NCBI GenBank assembly: GCA_030844895.1
Contig: CM061224.1
Coordinates: 26,369,992-26,433,991 of the forward strand
Reading direction: 5' to 3'
DNA from: Ambrosia x helenae
Lineage: Eukaryota; Streptophyta; Magnoliopsida; Asterales; Asteraceae
DNA length: 64,000 nt
Positions 11,131 through 21,821 of this stretch are shown here, in pieces. Position numbers and translations under genes: made by a program. Numbering within the stretch: the stretch's first letter is position 1; each line of letters starts with the position of its first letter. Below the pieces are notes generated by a model, which saw only the letters and a program-made list of their open reading frames with translations, was not told the DNA's origin and searched no databases.

Positions 11131-12545
11131 ACTTTTTTTTTCGAATGGCAAATCACTTTTATATATAAATGTAAAGAGCTAGCAAGGGGCTCAAAAACAA
11201 ACACGAGCCGAGAGGCCCAACTACAAAACGAAACAAGAAACCAACTACAAAGACACCGAAATATCGAACTGCAGCCAATTATTCCAGGATGGAATCGGGA
11301 TATTGGCACGGTGACGAATCCACAAAAACGCGTCTTCTTTGATCAACTCGACTGATTTCCTCGGATGAATGAATATTTTATCGAACACCTTCTTGTTCTG
11401 GGCTTCCCATATCCTCCAAATAGCAGCGTAAATGACAACATTAGCAATCCTTTTCCACCTTTTAGAGCTCGGGCGGTTTGCGAATAACTCCAGCAGTTCC
11501 TTGAGCGAATGAACAGTAGCAAGGAAAGAAACTTTAACCCAAACGCAGACCTGCCACCAAACGCATCTGGCCATCAGGCAACCAACAAAAACATGGTCCG
11601 AATCTTCAGCAGCCAAGCAGCATTGATCACAGATCGAGTTCGATAAAGAGACACCCCTAGCAATCAGTTGGGTCTTCGCAGCGACTTTTCCCAACTTCGT
11701 CCTTTAAACCAGGATATTGCACGTGGGAGGAGCCCAATAATTCCAACGCAAACCTTCTTCTTCTGGAAAGGAGCCCAAAGTCGCTGCAATCTCCGATCTA
11801 ACACTCTTAACAGACCCAACCCCAAAGTCATTTTCCCACTGCCACGCGTCTTTTTCAGAACTCAGATTAACCTGACCCAATAAACACATGAGATCGTCGT
11901 GCTGCTCCCAAACCGTCTCATTCCACGGCCCGTCAGTCCATTCCCAGCCTAGACCATATAACCCTCAGAGATAACGTATGAGGAAACCACAGAACAGTCC
12001 TTACTTGCGGCCAGTTTGTACAGGTCTGAAAAGCGTCCCGAAGAGGAGCAGAAACAAGCCACACGTCCTTCCAAAACTTTGTGGATTCACCGTTTCTAAC
12101 CTTAACTTTCAGCCTATCTTGGATGTGAATGCCAGCCTTGAACAGTTTTTCCTCAACCCCGCAAATATCCTTCCAAACGCCCGTAATAGTTTTCTTCAAT
12201 GACACCATCTTCTTATTAGAATCAACACAATAAATGGCCTTTATCACCCTTGCCCACAGCTGTGATGACTCAGCTTTAAACCTCCACCACCACTTAGACA
12301 TCATAGCAATGTTGAAGTCCTCGATCCCACCCAATCTGAAACCCCCGAGCTTCTTCGACTTGACAATCCTCTACCAACGAATCCATCTCACCTTAAACGA
12401 ATTACCGGTTTTACCCCACACAAAATCCCTTCGCAACGATTCCAATTTCTTGAGAGAAGGTGGAGTATGAGAAAGTGTGATCTCTGAAATACGATAGTCG
12501 GTATTTACCCTAGAAAGGCGTGCTGCTGAGGCATTTATAATCTTC
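11131..12545 (-). mobile_element. LINE relic, minus strand, 5'-truncated
   Basis: Read on the minus strand, the block carries the C-terminal half of a plant LINE ORF2 and ends in a poly-A tract (T run at about 11,132-11,141 on the plus strand). Several frame breaks and an in-frame stop show it is dead. The 5' limit near 12,475-12,545 is uncertain, and I could not find a convincing TSD. Confidence 0.75.
11245..12475 (-). pseudogene. LINE ORF2 C-terminal region (RT tail and zf-RVT domain)
   Basis: From 12,475 leftwards the frame reads LESLRRDFVWGK, then an in-frame TAG near 12,373, then LGGIEDFNIAMMSKWWWRF, the region downstream of the RT catalytic core in plant LINEs. After a frame break near 11,700 comes CDQCCLAAEDSDHVFVGC, the zinc-binding motif, then a tail with WRIWEAQNKKVF. 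Stops and shifts at about 12,373, 11,930 and 11,700 make it a pseudogene. Confidence 0.8.
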
Positions 12546-13045
12546 TAAAAACCAAAGCAAATGTGCAATGGTGAGTTTTAACTTTTGCTTCAAAGGTTGT
12601 ACATGCTTTGGTGAATTGTCACTTATGCTATAAGAGTTGTATATTATTGTATTTCAATTTGTTTACGGTTTGCCATCCCTGATTCCCTGCCATTCCCACA
12701 CCCACACCATGCTTCCCACCTTACCTTACCTTCATCTTCTTCTTTATATTTCCAGATTTTTCACAGATTGAGCAGCTTCTGGCCGAGTGAAGGTATCAGA
12801 GACTACAATTTTGATTTCGTTTTCTTGCTTCTTTCCTTTCTTATGTTTTGGTTTTTGAATTGTGCAGGGTTTGCTTTCGTTGTCGCATCATTCTGTCCAG
12901 GTAATCGAATTATTAATATTGATATTTCTGTGTTTTTAGGACTTTTGGTTAGCTATGGTATATCTGTGTTTTTGTGGACAGTGGAACTTTTAAGTTAATT
13001 TTTTTTTTTTTGGCTTTTAGGTTTGGACTTAATACTTTGACATGT
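12546..13045. other. Intergenic stretch, CT-rich leader-like DNA, no gene assigned
   Basis: A pyrimidine-rich block near 12,690-12,760 followed by possible splice signals (TTTCCAG near 12,755; GTGCAGG near 12,865; CCAGGTAATC near 12,898) looks like a transcribed leader, but no convincing coding exon follows. Confidence 0.3.
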
Positions 13046-13405
13046 TGATACGTTCCGAGTTCCACGTCACCTATTTATCTTCACGTCAACCATGCACATC
13101 CATGTTGCCATGAACACCCATGTCATGCATAGTTGGCTACTTCATTTAATTATTATTTTATTTATGCATCTAGAATGGTGGGTTAGTTTCTTATTTTGTT
13201 TAGTGGGTTAGTGGTAGTAGAAGTTAATGTTAGTTATCTTTTGTAAAGCCTATATAATGGCTATGGTATTTTATTATAAAGATGAATGAATATTATGAAA
13301 GAAAAGCTTAGGCTTAATCTCTTCTTCTCTAGTTTTCTTGGAGCTTAACCCCCTCTAAGGGTTATCTATCTTGGGAGATTAGCCTCCTCTAATTGGCTTC
13401 TACCA
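13046..13405 (+). mobile_element. Solo LTR (probably Copia-type), 360 bp with 5-bp TSD
   Basis: The block begins TGATACG and ends CTACCA, so it has the TG...CA edges of an LTR. CATGT flanks it on both sides (13,041-13,045 and 13,406-13,410). A TATA-like CTATATAATGG lies near 13,249, in a sensible promoter position. No internal region or second LTR is present, so it is a solo LTR left by recombination between LTRs. The orientation follows the TATA motif; the superfamily call is a guess from the short LTR length. Confidence 0.72.
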
Positions 13406-13410
13406 CATGT

Positions 13411-14204
13411 TTTGTTTACTTATTTTACAAGACCTAAAATTTTGCAGTCTTTAGTGTTAAATTCATGTGGATCTGTAGTAATATGTTGTACAGGACAAGT
13501 TAAATACATGTGGATTAGTCATTTTTTTTATTTGAATTTGATATTGCTAATTCCTTTGTGTTTTTGGTGCACTTTGCTTTTAGTTAATGTGCTTATAATC
13601 AGTGATGTATAGGTTTTGTTAATAGTTTTTTGTTTTCGAGTAGCGTTTTGACATTTTTAGGTTTGTTCCATGATAAATTTTGGTATGTCATTTGTCATCA
13701 CTTTGTTCATGACAAGTAAACATATTGAGCTAGCTTCGTTTTGTATTCTGGTTAGGCTTAGCGGCTGCTTTTTGTATTCTGTGTGTATCAAATGTATTCA
13801 TGTTGGGTGTTTGATTAGACGTATACACCTTTTGTTATGTAATTTAAGATCCTCTGCCCTCTTAAAATGGTGTCTACTCTATAAATAATATTGCACTGTA
13901 ACCCATAGATGGTGGCAATTTATTCTCAGTTAAATGATATCGCCTGCATAGTTATTGAATTGCTTAACAGCTGCAGCTGGCTGTTAAACGCAGCAGCATC
14001 AGCTGCAGAAATACTTTGAATCTAAGTTGATGACATAATTTAGGAGGTTAGTGCAGTTCTGCAGCTCCGATAATTCCGCATAAGTTCCACAATCGACGGC
14101 TACAATCGATTGGTAAATTGTGTGGGTTAATCTGTTTAACAGGGGGTGATATAAATGTATCTTTTTTAATTGGCATACAGGAGGTGATATCATGATAGGG
14201 CATT
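13411..14204. other. Intergenic stretch, no gene recognised
   Basis: AT-rich DNA with short open frames lacking codon bias or family motifs. Around 13,968-14,010 there is a CAGCTG-rich patch. Confidence 0.5.
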
Positions 14205-14262
14205 TAAAAATGCCTCAGCTAATATAGTTGAGGCGTTTATTTAGAAACGAAACGCCTCAACT
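14205..14262. repeat. Inverted-repeat block (CCTCAGC...GTTGAGGCG)
   Basis: Contains ATGCCTCAGCTAATATAG followed by GTTGAGGCGTTTATTTAG and AACGCCTCAAC. The same motifs form a longer palindromic cluster at 15,324-15,432, in related orientation. The two may be the ends of one ~1.2-kb DNA element, but no TSD was identified. Confidence 0.5.
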
Positions 14263-14748
14263 TAAAGATCTTAGTGTCATAAATCTGGATTTATTATATT
14301 GGCTTGCAGCATCAAAGGCTGCTAAAAAGTTAAAGATGGAGACAAACAGAAGAATATTTCTGTCCAGATTAATTTTAATAAATGGATACAATTAGGCTTG
14401 AAAAAATCCACTAATGTACTTTGTTTAATTTACTACTACTATAAATGAGATCAACCGAATCCATATGGACAAAGAAAAGAAACTGCAACTAAGTATAAAA
14501 TCTTAACATGGGTTCTTTTGGAAGGTTTTCTCATGATTAACTCACAAACAGGACCACATGAAGAGGGTATCAACTTAACTGTAAACAATTCCAATGCATA
14601 TCTATCTAATTAGATTTCCATAAAGGAAAAAAAAAGAAGGTAACTTTCTACAAGAGTAATACAACGGACAGATGGCTCAAATGGAGATAAAAATACCATT
14701 AGATATATAAATAAACATTACTTCTATGTACAAGTTAGAAAGTGTTAT

Positions 14749-14881
14749 CATCATCATCATACTCAGTTAATCCCACCAATAGCAAAAACTAAGGTAGGGT
14801 CTGAGGAGGGTAAGATGTAGACAGTCTTACCTCTATCCCGTGGGAATAGAGAGGCTGCTTCCAGTGAGACCCCCGGCTCAA
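14749..14881 (+). mobile_element. Au-type SINE with 12-bp TSD
   Basis: The body (GGGTCTGAGGAGGGTAAGAT, then CAGTCTTACCTC, GGAATAGAGAGGCTG and AGACCCCCGGCTC) matches my memory of the Au SINE family, first described in Aegilops and widespread in plants. AGAAAGTGTTAT flanks it exactly at 14,737-14,748 and 14,882-14,893. SINEs are pol III-derived and need LINE proteins to move. Confidence 0.85.
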
Positions 14882-15091
14882 AGAAAGTGTTATGTACAAC
14901 CTAAAAATATATGGTTTAAGCAAATTTGACATGCACTTTGTTCACGTGTCTATGCACTAACCTGCATACTGTAACCAAAACTCGGTGGTCTAAAATCCAA
15001 AAGCCCCTACATAGACAGATACATAAGAATCTTATAATAACATGTATGTTGGGGTTTAAAGAAGAAGAAGAAGTCGTTTGGTTTTCTGATG

Positions 15092-15103
15092 CATCTTGAC
15101 TGC

Positions 15104-15139
<36 letters not shown>

Positions 15140-15324
15140 CAACAACAACAACAGCAACGTTTGGGATTTGTTAAGCGTGTAAAAGTACAAAAATGGCCCT
15201 CTTAAATCGTTAGGTTTTAACCAAGTTAGTGATTTGACTGCATATAATAATAATAACGTTTGGGATTTGTTAAGCGTGTAAAAGTACAAAAATGCCCCTC
15301 TTAAATCGTTAGATTTTAACCAAG
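15092..15324. repeat. Tandem duplication with TAA/AAC microsatellite
   Basis: Two copies of a unit starting GACTGCATATAATAATAAT and continuing GTTTGGGATTTGTTAAGCG to GTTTTAACCAAGT lie side by side. Copy 1 (from about 15,099) has an expanded (TAA)n(CAA)n tract; copy 2 (from about 15,236) has a short one. The unique parts differ at only a few positions. Confidence 0.8.
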
Positions 15325-15432
15325 TAAACGCCTCAACTATTATAGTTATGGCGTTTCTTTTGAAACGCCTCAACTATATTAGTTGAGGCGTTTATTTAGA
15401 AACGAAATGCCTCAACTATATTAGTTGAGATC
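15324..15432. repeat. Palindromic GCCTCAAC/GTTGAGGC cluster
   Basis: Alternating AAACGCCTCAACTATA and TTAGTTGAGGCGTTT units occur three times in about 110 bp and could fold into nested hairpins. The block is related to 14,205-14,262. Confidence 0.7.
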
Positions 15433-15552
15433 GACCAAAGCAAAGAAGAATAGTGATCGTCTCTACCCATTCTGTTTTTGTAGGGCTACCAATACCGACC
15501 AGTTCATGTTTTTTAACTTAACCATCTTGACCCGTTCATGTTTGTTTACTTA

Positions 15553-15866
15553 CCCATCCTGACCAAGGTTTTGAAACCCGGACCGGACCGGTCGGACCGG
15601 GAAACGGACCCCCGACCGGTCCGGGTCACTACATTGGCCCGCTCGTGCATAGAACCGGAGGTTGAACCGTTGGACCGGCGGTTGGACCGGATATTTGGCC
15701 GGTTGGACCGGGTTTTAGGGAGGTTCGACCGGTTTTTTATGTTATTTTATTTTATTTTTTTGTTTTGGTCCGACTTTTGGGCCGGTTCATTGGGACGGCC
15801 GGACCGGTCGAACCGGTGGACCGGTCGAACCGGTGGACCGGTGACGACTCCGGTCAGGATCCTACA
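15553..15866 (+). repeat. GGACCGG-rich dispersed repeat
   Basis: The block starts AAGGTTTTGAAACCCGGACC and contains more than a dozen GGACCGG or GAACCGG words, some nested as palindromic CCGGACCGGTCGG. It is a recurrent type of plant repeat. The open frame across it (15,538-15,879) is rich in Arg, Asp and Pro because of the heptamer and has no family signature. Confidence 0.75.
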
Positions 15867-16221
15867 TTGTATTAATTAATACTTAATATGGCCATTCTGA
15901 CCCGTGAGTGTTGATGTTAACCAAAAATAGCCCATGGCTTTCTTTTTAAAGTCCATATCAGCCCAAACTAAGACCCCTTGGGCCATAATTGTCAGCTGAC
16001 AGGTCTACTTAAAAGCCAAACTATAGGGAATTTAAGCTCATAGATGAAAACATTTTCCTATAAATTCCACAAGTAATAATTAAAAAAAACAATATCCTAA
16101 CACATAAAGTTCTTAGTAATAGATGAAAAGTATTCGGATACATGGATGATATACCATGAATTGGAACTACATCACACATGACATGGAATTGGAGCTGTCA
16201 TTTTTGCTCTTAAGATGTGGA
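15867..16221. other. Intergenic stretch, nothing recognised
   Basis: AT-rich, with no gene or element terminus seen. Confidence 0.5.
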
Positions 16222-16463
16222 GGCTTTATTTGTACGGTACCAAATGCACCATCTACACCGATCACAAGAGTCTTCGGCATATCTTTGATCAAAAGGAGTT
16301 GAACATGCGACAACGTTGATGAGTTGATGAGTCGAACTTCTAAACGATTATGACTGTGCTATCAAATACCATCCTGATAAGGTTAATGTGGTAGCTGATG
16401 CCTTAAGCAGGAAGAAATCTTCTAAACTTCGTAGAGTTCAGTCTCTACAACTCATCATTCACA
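16222..16463 (+). pseudogene. Ty3 (chromovirus) RNase H fragment
   Basis: The stretch is closely similar to 34,583-34,812 in the young Tekay-type element (shared TTGTACGGTACCAAATGCAC and ATCTACACCGATCACAAGAG). It encodes the end of the RNase H domain (YTDHKSL ... YHPDKVNVVADALSRKK). A disruption near 16,315 (GATGAGTTGATGAG) breaks the frame. No LTR or other pol part adjoins it, so it is an isolated relic. Confidence 0.88.
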
Positions 16464-17227
16464 CCATGCTCGGTGGTGTTGAAGATTGCAGGTGAGTTTG
16501 AGTGTATGTGTGAATAGAAAGATGAGTGTGTGTGGTGATGTAGAGAGAGAAGCAGATGTGTGTGACTGTGTGGGGTATGAACATAAAAAAACAAATTGGA
16601 CTTAGGTGCCTTATCTCTTTTGTTCAAGACTTGAGTGAATTTGATATACTCTATCATCGTTGTTTTTAAATGAAAAAGTTAAATAACTATACAAACTAAC
16701 ACACGGTATAATAGGAAACAAATTGGACTTAGGTGTCTTATCGTCATATTTTTGGACCCTTGCTGCCACAAGGTAATAATAGTAAAAAATATAGTTACGT
16801 TGTTTATCCATTTTCGATGACTTTGCTGGATGGTTACTATGTGAACAAAACTTGCAAATGTGAACAAAAACTCACGCCCCATGGCCAAAAAGTCACGTAA
16901 CGCACGACAAGATTGGAATACCACTTCTAATGATATAAAATTACGTGAGAGAAAAGAAATCAGGGAAGAGAACGAGCTCACCGTGCTTTGTTCCAATAGA
17001 TAGCTAGGTTACGAGGCCTTCGATCCTTACGGTAGCCAGGGTTTCTTCTATCTTGAAACTCTAGCGCTGCCTTTAAATTGAGAAATCCGATATTAGAGAC
17101 AGAGACGACTTCAGAACCGAAGTAAACACACAATTAGGGTTTCAGAAGTGAAAACCTCAAATCAAACCATGTTCCAAAGCTTTAGCGTAATAACAACTCA
17201 AAAGAATCAACATCAACCAGAGCCTAG
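16464..17227. other. Intergenic stretch preceding an LTR relic
   Basis: No gene seen. The portion from about 16,990 to 17,227 directly adjoins the primer-binding site at 17,228 and is likely the leader of the minus-strand LTR element. Confidence 0.4.
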
Positions 17228-17470
17228 GCTCTGATACCATGTCAAAATCAGATAATTAAAACTTTCAGATAATAAAATAAAAGACAACCATCTCCAATAC
17301 AAAACAAATGAACCAGGAAACTATACAAAACTCTCAAATAACTCTCTAATAGACCATCAACATGATGATCTATACAAACTAACATACTATCTAACAGGAA
17401 GCACAACTTGAAGATCATGGATCTTCAAGTAAACCCTAGATGATGCTAGTAGAAACACATAGAGAGAGAA
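17228..17470 (-). mobile_element. LTR retrotransposon relic with tRNA-Met primer-binding site, minus strand
   Basis: GCTCTGATACCA at 17,228-17,239 is the reverse complement of TGGTATCAGAGC, the initiator-tRNA-Met binding site used by many plant LTR elements. It directly abuts TGTCAAAATC at 17,240, which on the minus strand would be an LTR ending ...TTTTGACA. The rest of the LTR blends into plastid-like sequence at about 17,482, so the outer LTR part is missing. Confidence 0.6.
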
Positions 17471-17481
17471 AGTAATGAGGA

Positions 17482-17681
17482 CTGTGCAGGAAAGGCCCAA
17501 AACCAATCCTAGAGAATAGTAAAGCTTTATAGGGTCTTTCTGTCCAGGTGCAGGTAGTCCGCATCTTCACAGACATGTCTATTTCACCGAGCCTCTCTCC
17601 GAGACAGTGTCCAGATCGTTACGCCTTTCTTGCGGGTCAGAACTTACCCGACAAGAAATTTCGCTACCTTAGGATCGTTAT
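17482..17681 (-). pseudogene. rrn23: Nuclear insert of plastid 23S rRNA gene fragment (NUPT)
   Basis: On the minus strand the segment reads as the conserved bacterial/plastid 23S rRNA region: TAACGATCCTAAGGTAGCGA, then TGTCGGGTAAGTTCTGAC, ACTGTCTCGGAGAGAGGCTC, GACATGTCTGTGAAGATG and GGACAGAAAGACCCTATAAA. By memory this is about E. coli positions 1925-2110. Plastid rather than mitochondrial origin is inferred from words such as GGACAGAAAGACCCTAT. Only ~200 bp is present with several substitutions, so it is a non-functional transfer to the nucleus. Confidence 0.88.
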
Positions 17682-18100
17682 GTGCCACACGTCTCCTCAA
17701 ACCACGTGTCCCTCTGCCTCTTTCTTTTTCCATTTTGCTTCTCACCTCCTAGGTGGATGATTGTGGTTGGTTGTTGGATTATGGATGATTATACTTGGTT
17801 GTTTGATTAAAAAATAATAATAACAAAAAACCCCCTCCTCATCACTCTCCCACACCACTACCACCTCGTGATTTTTTTGGTCTTGGAGGGAAATTTCACA
17901 TGTCGGTCCATGCTCCCTTCAAGAAAATGACCACACCATGTGTTATTACCTATCTTATTTAAGTTTGTTTTATATTCGACTTTGGATTAACACTTAACAT
18001 TAAGTTAAATGAAGTTAATAATTTAAAGAGTTTAATATATGATACCTTACCTATTTATCTTCACTACCATGAAAGTATTATCCCATCATAGATTCACTTA
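17682..18100. other. Intergenic stretch, nothing recognised
   Basis: No supported gene or element. Confidence 0.5.
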
Positions 18101-18321
18101 GACCATGTGTAGTGGGGCGCCAATTGGAGCATTAATCCACCCATAGCGCCCCAAACACCACTACGGGGGGCGCTATGGGGCGCTAAAAATCCCAAAAGTC
18201 CCAAAATGTGTGTTTAGCGCTAAGATGATAACGCCCCAAATTCTTTGGTTGGTGTGCCAATTCTTGCAGCCAATAATATTTAAGGAGGGGGCGCTATGGG
18301 GCAAGACCACTACAGAAGGTC
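18101..18321. mobile_element. PIF/Harbinger MITE, 221 bp, TTA TSD
   Basis: Terminal inverted repeats are GACCATGTGTAGTGG on the left and, on the opposite strand, GACCTTCTGTAGTGG on the right. TTA flanks both ends (18,098-18,100 and 18,322-18,324). The interior has GGGGCGCTAT motifs in both orientations. The left TIR is identical to that at 27,471, so the two belong to one family. Confidence 0.85.
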
Positions 18322-18324
18322 TTA

Positions 18325-19752
18325 TAGTCTTCATAACTATATTGATGGTGTTCACAACATCAAATCAGCTTGGTCAGCTAAGACATGTTTGATATTCAAC
18401 CACAAATTCAACTATTAGTTTTAAGTACCTTCGTTTGAAGACTTTTTTTCTCTCTTCATAATCTTAACTCTTATGAAATGCAAGTAAACTTACCTTTGCC
18501 CATAGGAACTTATACCGTGTCACCCGCTTTCACCCGTTAACTTCCAAGCTTCTACATACCTAGCTTAGTTACCAGCCATCACACACCATTTAGGATATAT
18601 AATGTAGTACAATCATTCATCCAAGCATTATTTTTCTATATAAATCCCACACATGCTTTTGTACCTTAAGACTTTTCAACATAGTATCTACTTCTTAACC
18701 CGTTTGAGCACATACTTGCATATCCCATTTGCAAGTACTTTAGACATGTTGAATTATTAATTGTGATTTATATATTGAAATTAAAATTTATTTTCTAACA
18801 CAATATATGTTCAAACATCAATCTTTATATAGTTTTGAATGCTTCATTTTGTGCGGCAGCTATTCACATATGTTTTTGCCACATGTATAACCTGAATTGG
18901 CTCAAAAAACTAGTGGAAGGTGCTGAAGCTTGCATGTTCTCTTTACTAGACTGGTTTTTGTAATTGGCCTAACTAGGGGTGACAAGTTTCCATACTACTC
19001 GCACACGACAAAAAGATATTATAATATAATTTGGGTTGTCACATCTAATTAGATTACTCAACCATGCCATGTTTGATTTGACATTTTAGCCCATTTAACT
19101 AAGGCGGAGGGGTGTGAAAGATGGGGAGGGAGACGGGGAGCATACGTGTCACCTCTCTGTCGGGGAACACCGCCCACCGGTCGGAATTTCAGTGCAAACG
19201 GGGAAATGTCCCCTCCCTCCTCTCTCTCCTCCTTCGGTGCTGAGGTGGCGACATGGCTTCGGGGATGGTCGGTATAACATCCCACAACCTAAGAAATTGA
19301 TCCGCTACCCATTTAACTCCTTTTTCTTACAACCCACATGCATGATTAATACTTTAATAGCTTACAACCTTATTAGTACTTGCCTATCTGTCAATCCATT
19401 GACTTGTTTAGATAAACAAGTTAAGTATGTCGTGTTCCAGTTATGTTTTATAGTTTTAACACGAACGCATTACAAAACACCCCTACAGCTAACATGTTGA
19501 AGTCATGCTACTCAAACAATAAACAACTAATTAAACATGTCGTTGTTTGATTTGACCTACTTAACCCATTTAATTAACCATGCCAACCCATTAACCTGTT
19601 TAATCCATTTTCACACCCACATACCCGATTAACAATTTAACATTTTTACAACTTACAACTTGACTACGACTCACCAATCCGTTAACTTGTTTACGCATTT
19701 AGATAACAAGCTAACAATTTAACCCGTCAACCCAACAAAATCGACAGACTTA
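18325..19752. other. Intergenic stretch with low-complexity CCCATTTAA-type repeats
   Basis: No gene recognised. From about 19,290 to 19,740 there are many degenerate words such as CCCATTTAAC and ACCCGTTAAC, a diffuse tandem-like repeat. The GC-rich block 19,085-19,290 looks repeat-derived. Confidence 0.4.
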
Positions 19753-20067
19753 GGGGCTGTTTGGTAGCCTCTTAATGAGGCTCTTAACCATTCAGTGCTG
19801 AATGATTCAGCATTCAGCGCGTTTGTTTCAGCCTCTGAATGGAATGGTTAAGGCTGAATCATTAAGACTTGGGATGTTGCTGAACCATTAAACATTGAAC
19901 CATTAAGCACTGAACTAGGCTGAACCTTAATGAAACTCTCATACCAATGTGGAACAAGAAAACTAACCATTAAGAGGTCCAACTTAATGATTCAGCACTT
20001 AACCATTCAAACCTCTTAACCATTCAGACCTCTTAATGATTCAGCACTTAATCAACCAAACAACCCC
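19753..20067. mobile_element. PIF/Harbinger (Tourist-like) MITE, 315 bp, TTA TSD
   Basis: TIRs are GGGGCTGTTTGGT on the left and GGGGTTGTTTGGT on the right (opposite strand), flanked by TTA at 19,750-19,752 and 20,068-20,070. The interior has multiple CATTAAGAGG/GATTCAGCACT motifs in both orientations. It lies just upstream of the PP2A B' transcription unit and so probably within its promoter. Confidence 0.88.
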
Positions 20068-20909
20068 TTAGTCATATAGAAATAGAGCAATTACAAGAAT
20101 ATAATAATAATTCCTTTTTCTAAAGAACCAAAGATCGCTTTCTTGTTAACCCATTTTATCTTTCTTTCTTCTTCGTCTCCTTTTTTTCTCATCTCTCTCC
20201 TCATTCAAGATCGTTTTCAAATTATTATCAATAATAATCCATGATTTATATTCTTCTGCATTTTTATCATCCATTTCTTCTATAATATTCCTGTTCATCA
20301 AGATTCAAGATTAACCTCATGTAAGCACTCTATCTTTCCCATATTCTTTATATAATATTATTAATATTAATGCTACTTTTTCATGGATTATGTACCAAAA
20401 AGTGTGTCTTTTTATGATGATCTTATGCTCCTCTGTATGCCCTTTTGATACCTGTTAATTTTATGTAGATCATGCCCAGATCTTGATATCTTTTTGTGTG
20501 TTTTGATCTTGATGAACGGCTCTGATTGATTGTTATGATGATTAACATAAACCCTTTTGTTGGATGTGTTTGATTTGAAGTGTTAAAAATTTTAGCTTGA
20601 CCCTTTATTTTATATAGGGAATTTTTAAAGATTTGTGTTCTTGATGAACTAATTTGTGGGTATTTTATATGCTATATTGATTTTATTGGTTCAGCATTTT
20701 AGGGTTTTTTTTTTTACCCTTTTGATTATTGAATTTGTTGAGTTTCTTGCAGAAGAAGTATTAAAGTTTGGTTGATTGAATATTAAGTTATATAGTAGGA
20801 TTTATCTTGTTTTTAATTGGGATATTTGGAGTGGCTTTTACTTTTTTACTGTCTGAAATTTGTGTTCTTGATGAACTAATTTGTGGGTAATTTTATAGGT
20901 TAATTTGTG

Positions 20910-20927
20910 TTTTTTTTTTTTTTTTTT

Positions 20928-20958
<31 letters not shown>

Positions 20959-20959
20959 G
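20910..20959. repeat. Homopolymer run T28 then G22
   Basis: 28 T (20,910-20,937) followed by 22 G (20,938-20,959). The length may be unreliable in an assembly. It lies within the presumed 5'-UTR intron. Confidence 0.95.
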
Positions 20960-21055
20960 TTTATCTGCCTCTTTAGATTCTCTATAGGAAAAGTGTATAT
21001 GTTTTATTAGTAGGAGTTTTGAAATATGTAAGTAAAATGTAAAAATTAAAAACCC

Positions 21056-21262
21056 TAATGAACTATCGAACACAAACGAACATAGATGACCACGTTACCA
21101 AACGTTCACGAACATAAATGAACGAACGTGGTCTCTGTTCATGTTCGTTTCGTTCATTTAACTAAATGAACAAACGTGTTCTTTCATTTATAAAACGAAT
21201 GAACACAAACGAACTTCCTGCCGAACGGTTCATGAACTTTTCGCTTAACATTTGGTTCGTTT
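21056..21262. repeat. GAACG/CGTTC-rich repeat
   Basis: Many CGAACA, GAACGAACG and CGTTCATTT words occur in both orientations, forming an imperfect fold-back. It looks like an insertion in the leader intron. Confidence 0.6.
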
Positions 21263-21821
21263 GCAGCCCTAGCTACTAGTGTTGCTTCTTAATTCTTATT
21301 TTCTGTTTGATGACATTGGTTTATTGATCACCAGGAGTAACAAGTGTTGCTTGTTGATTTTGTATAGCGTTAGTGTGTGATGAACTAGCTTTGTATTAAA
21401 GTTTGGTTGATTGAACTATAAGTTACCTTTCTTCTATATAGGGAAAAACTGTAAAGATTTTTGTTCTTGATGAACAATAACAAATTTGTGGGTATTTTAT
21501 ATCTTATTTTGCATTTATGGTTGCTGCATTTTTATTTTTTGCCTCTTTTGATTCTTGAATTTGTTGGATTTCTTGCAGGTTAAGTATCAAAGTTTCGTTG
21601 ATTGAACTCTAAGTTATTATAGTCTTTATCTTGTTCTTTTTTTGGGAACCTTGAGTGGTTTTAAAGAACTTTCCGAAATTAGATTAAAAAAGCATGTGTT
21701 TTGTTTGGATTTCTTGACATCATTCCCGATTTTGTCATCGATCGGAAACTTTTTACTCAGAAAGTGGTTAGCGTTTGGTGTTTGATTAATCCGAAAGTTT
21801 AAGTGTTTTCTTGTTTAACTG

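Larger units (their letters stand above)
20140..21821 (+). promoter_or_regulatory. 5' leader of the PP2A B' gene, probably with an intron
   Basis: A pyrimidine-rich leader-like stretch (20,158-20,215) and a candidate donor (CTCATGTAAGC near 20,317) precede a T-rich intron-like region, with an acceptor candidate at TTTCTTGCAGGT (about 21,570-21,580). The coding start is at 21,822. Long 5'-UTR introns are common in plant genes; exact UTR limits cannot be set without transcripts. Confidence 0.45.

Noticed and set aside
15538..15879. A 113-codon Arg/Asp/Pro-rich open frame
   Set aside because: It is produced by GGACCGG heptamer repeats within a dispersed repeat.
17548..17760. A 70-codon open frame
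   Set aside because: It runs through the plastid 23S rRNA fragment on the wrong strand; the nucleotide match to rRNA explains the sequence.
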